A stretch of DNA of 64,000 bases, taken from NCBI RefSeq assembly GCF_030246845.1, contig NZ_CP126889.1, forward strand, positions 806,001-870,000. The letters run 5' to 3'. Positions 63,343-64,000 of the stretch are shown one piece after another (position 1 is the first letter of the stretch; each line of letters begins with the position of its first letter). This stretch comes from Enhydrobacter sp. (GTDB taxonomy: Bacteria > Pseudomonadota > Alphaproteobacteria > Reyranellales > Reyranellaceae). Made by a program: the position numbers and the translations under genes. The notes under the pieces were generated by a model that worked only from the letters and a program-made list of their open reading frames with translations, did no database searches and was not told where the DNA came from.

Positions 63343-64000
63343 TGAAAATCGGAGTCTTCGCCACCTTCATGTCGCCGCTCGCGACGCCACAGATGATCCG
63401 CGCCTTCGGCCGCCGCGCCGAGGAGTCCGGTCTCGACTCGATCTGGATGGGCGAGCACGTGGCGCTCTTCGACAAGAACACCTACGGCTACCCGGGATCG
63501 AAGGACGGCCGCATCCCGGTGCCGCCGGGCGGCGGCATGCTCGACGTCACGGCGACGTTCGGCTTTCTTGCCGCCGCCACCACGAAGCTGCGCTTCGGTA
63601 CCGGAGTCGCGCTCGTGCCCCAGCGCAATCCCATCTACACCGCGAAGGAAATGTGCACTCTCGACTGGCTCAGCAACGGCCGCCTCGACTTCGGCATCGG
63701 TGTGGGCTGGAACAAGGAGGAGGTCGAGGCCTGCGGCTATCGCTGGGAGGATCGCGGCGCGCGGTGCGACGAGTTCATGGAGGTGATGCGCAGGCTCTGG
63801 ACCGAGCCGGTGGTCGACTTCGCCGGCAAATGGGTCAGGTTCGAGACCCTGCGGCTCGATCCCAAGCCGATCCAGAAGCCACACATCCCGATCATCGTCG
63901 GCGGCTATGCCGACGCCGCCTTCCGCCGCGCGGTCGAGTTCGGCGCCGGCTGGTACGGCTTCAATCTCGATCCCGCACGGACCAAGGGCATGCTCGACAA
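63343..64000 (+). CDS. LLM class flavin-dependent oxidoreductase, 3' end outside the window
   Basis: 219 codons are visible, open to the window end. MKIGVFATFMSPLATPQMIRAFGRRAEESGLDSIWMGEHVALFD, RFGTGVALVPQRNPIYTAKEMCTLDWLSNGRLDFGIGVGWNKEE, WTEPVVDFAGKWVRFE, and PHIPIIVGGYADAAFRRAVEFGAGW match the F420-type LLM subfamily related to Rv2161c (TIGR03619). GAGGAGCG precedes the ATG. Whether the host makes F420 cannot be seen here; FMN is also possible. Confidence 0.88.

Overview
This is a high-GC chromosomal window from an alphaproteobacterium. The signs are an Irr-type iron-control palindrome in front of a catalase, a SahR-like regulator on the methionine genes, a split MetH, and many CaiB/BaiF, acyl-CoA dehydrogenase and LLM flavin oxidoreductase genes. 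The gene mix recalls soil Rhodospirillales/Hyphomicrobiales such as Reyranella or Bradyrhizobium relatives, but I cannot fix the genus by eye.

Layout. 0.1-3.0 kb: a bufferin-type copper-peptide operon with two six-Cys precursors, a DUF692/MNIO maturase, a DUF2063 partner and a small unknown gene. 3.16-3.46 kb: tRNA-Leu(UAA) split by a 210-nt group I intron. 3.5-8.2 kb: an amidohydrolase, a GMC oxidoreductase broken by an IS5-family element, and an LLM flavoprotein. 8.5-10.6 kb: spermidine genes speD-speE, a 60-aa membrane protein and rnk. 10.8-14.3 kb: a three-gene minus-strand operon (ATP-grasp ligase, flavoprotein, FkbM methyltransferase) of unknown product. 14.5-20.1 kb: a frameshifted alpha/beta hydrolase, two LLM enzymes, a DsbA-like isomerase and a catalase. 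20.2-25.4 kb: a receiver protein, pyrophosphatase, and a LuxR regulator convergent with a symporter-histidine kinase hybrid (CrbS/CrbR-like). 25.5-27.1 kb: ettA.

27.2-33.7 kb (minus strand): an RND efflux pair (MFP and HAE1 pump) translationally coupled to a GrdB-like protein with an in-frame UGA followed by a SECIS-like hairpin, so a probable selenoprotein, then a secreted hydrolase. 34-39.5 kb: FNT transporter, siroheme nitrite/sulfite reductase, its Fe-S flavoprotein partner, and cysE. 39.6-41.0 kb: mlaC and mlaA. 41.3-47.0 kb: sahR-metF-metH in which MetH is two polypeptides. 47.2-48.9 kb: TauE and AEC transporters. 48.9-52.7 kb: three acyl-CoA dehydrogenases resembling PimD and PimC. 52.9-64 kb: MFS carriers, two CaiB/BaiF CoA-transferases, a D-threonine aldolase-like enzyme, an SDR, two LLM enzymes (the last cut by the window end), an acetoacetate-decarboxylase-like protein and an MHS transporter.

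Four related REP-like palindromes of about 73 bp lie between 44.3 and 51.5 kb, and a perfect 22-bp-arm palindrome forms the end of an MFS gene at 57.75 kb. The strongest items for follow-up are the selenocysteine codon, the tRNA intron, the twin-precursor bufferin operon and the ATP-grasp/flavoprotein/FkbM operon.
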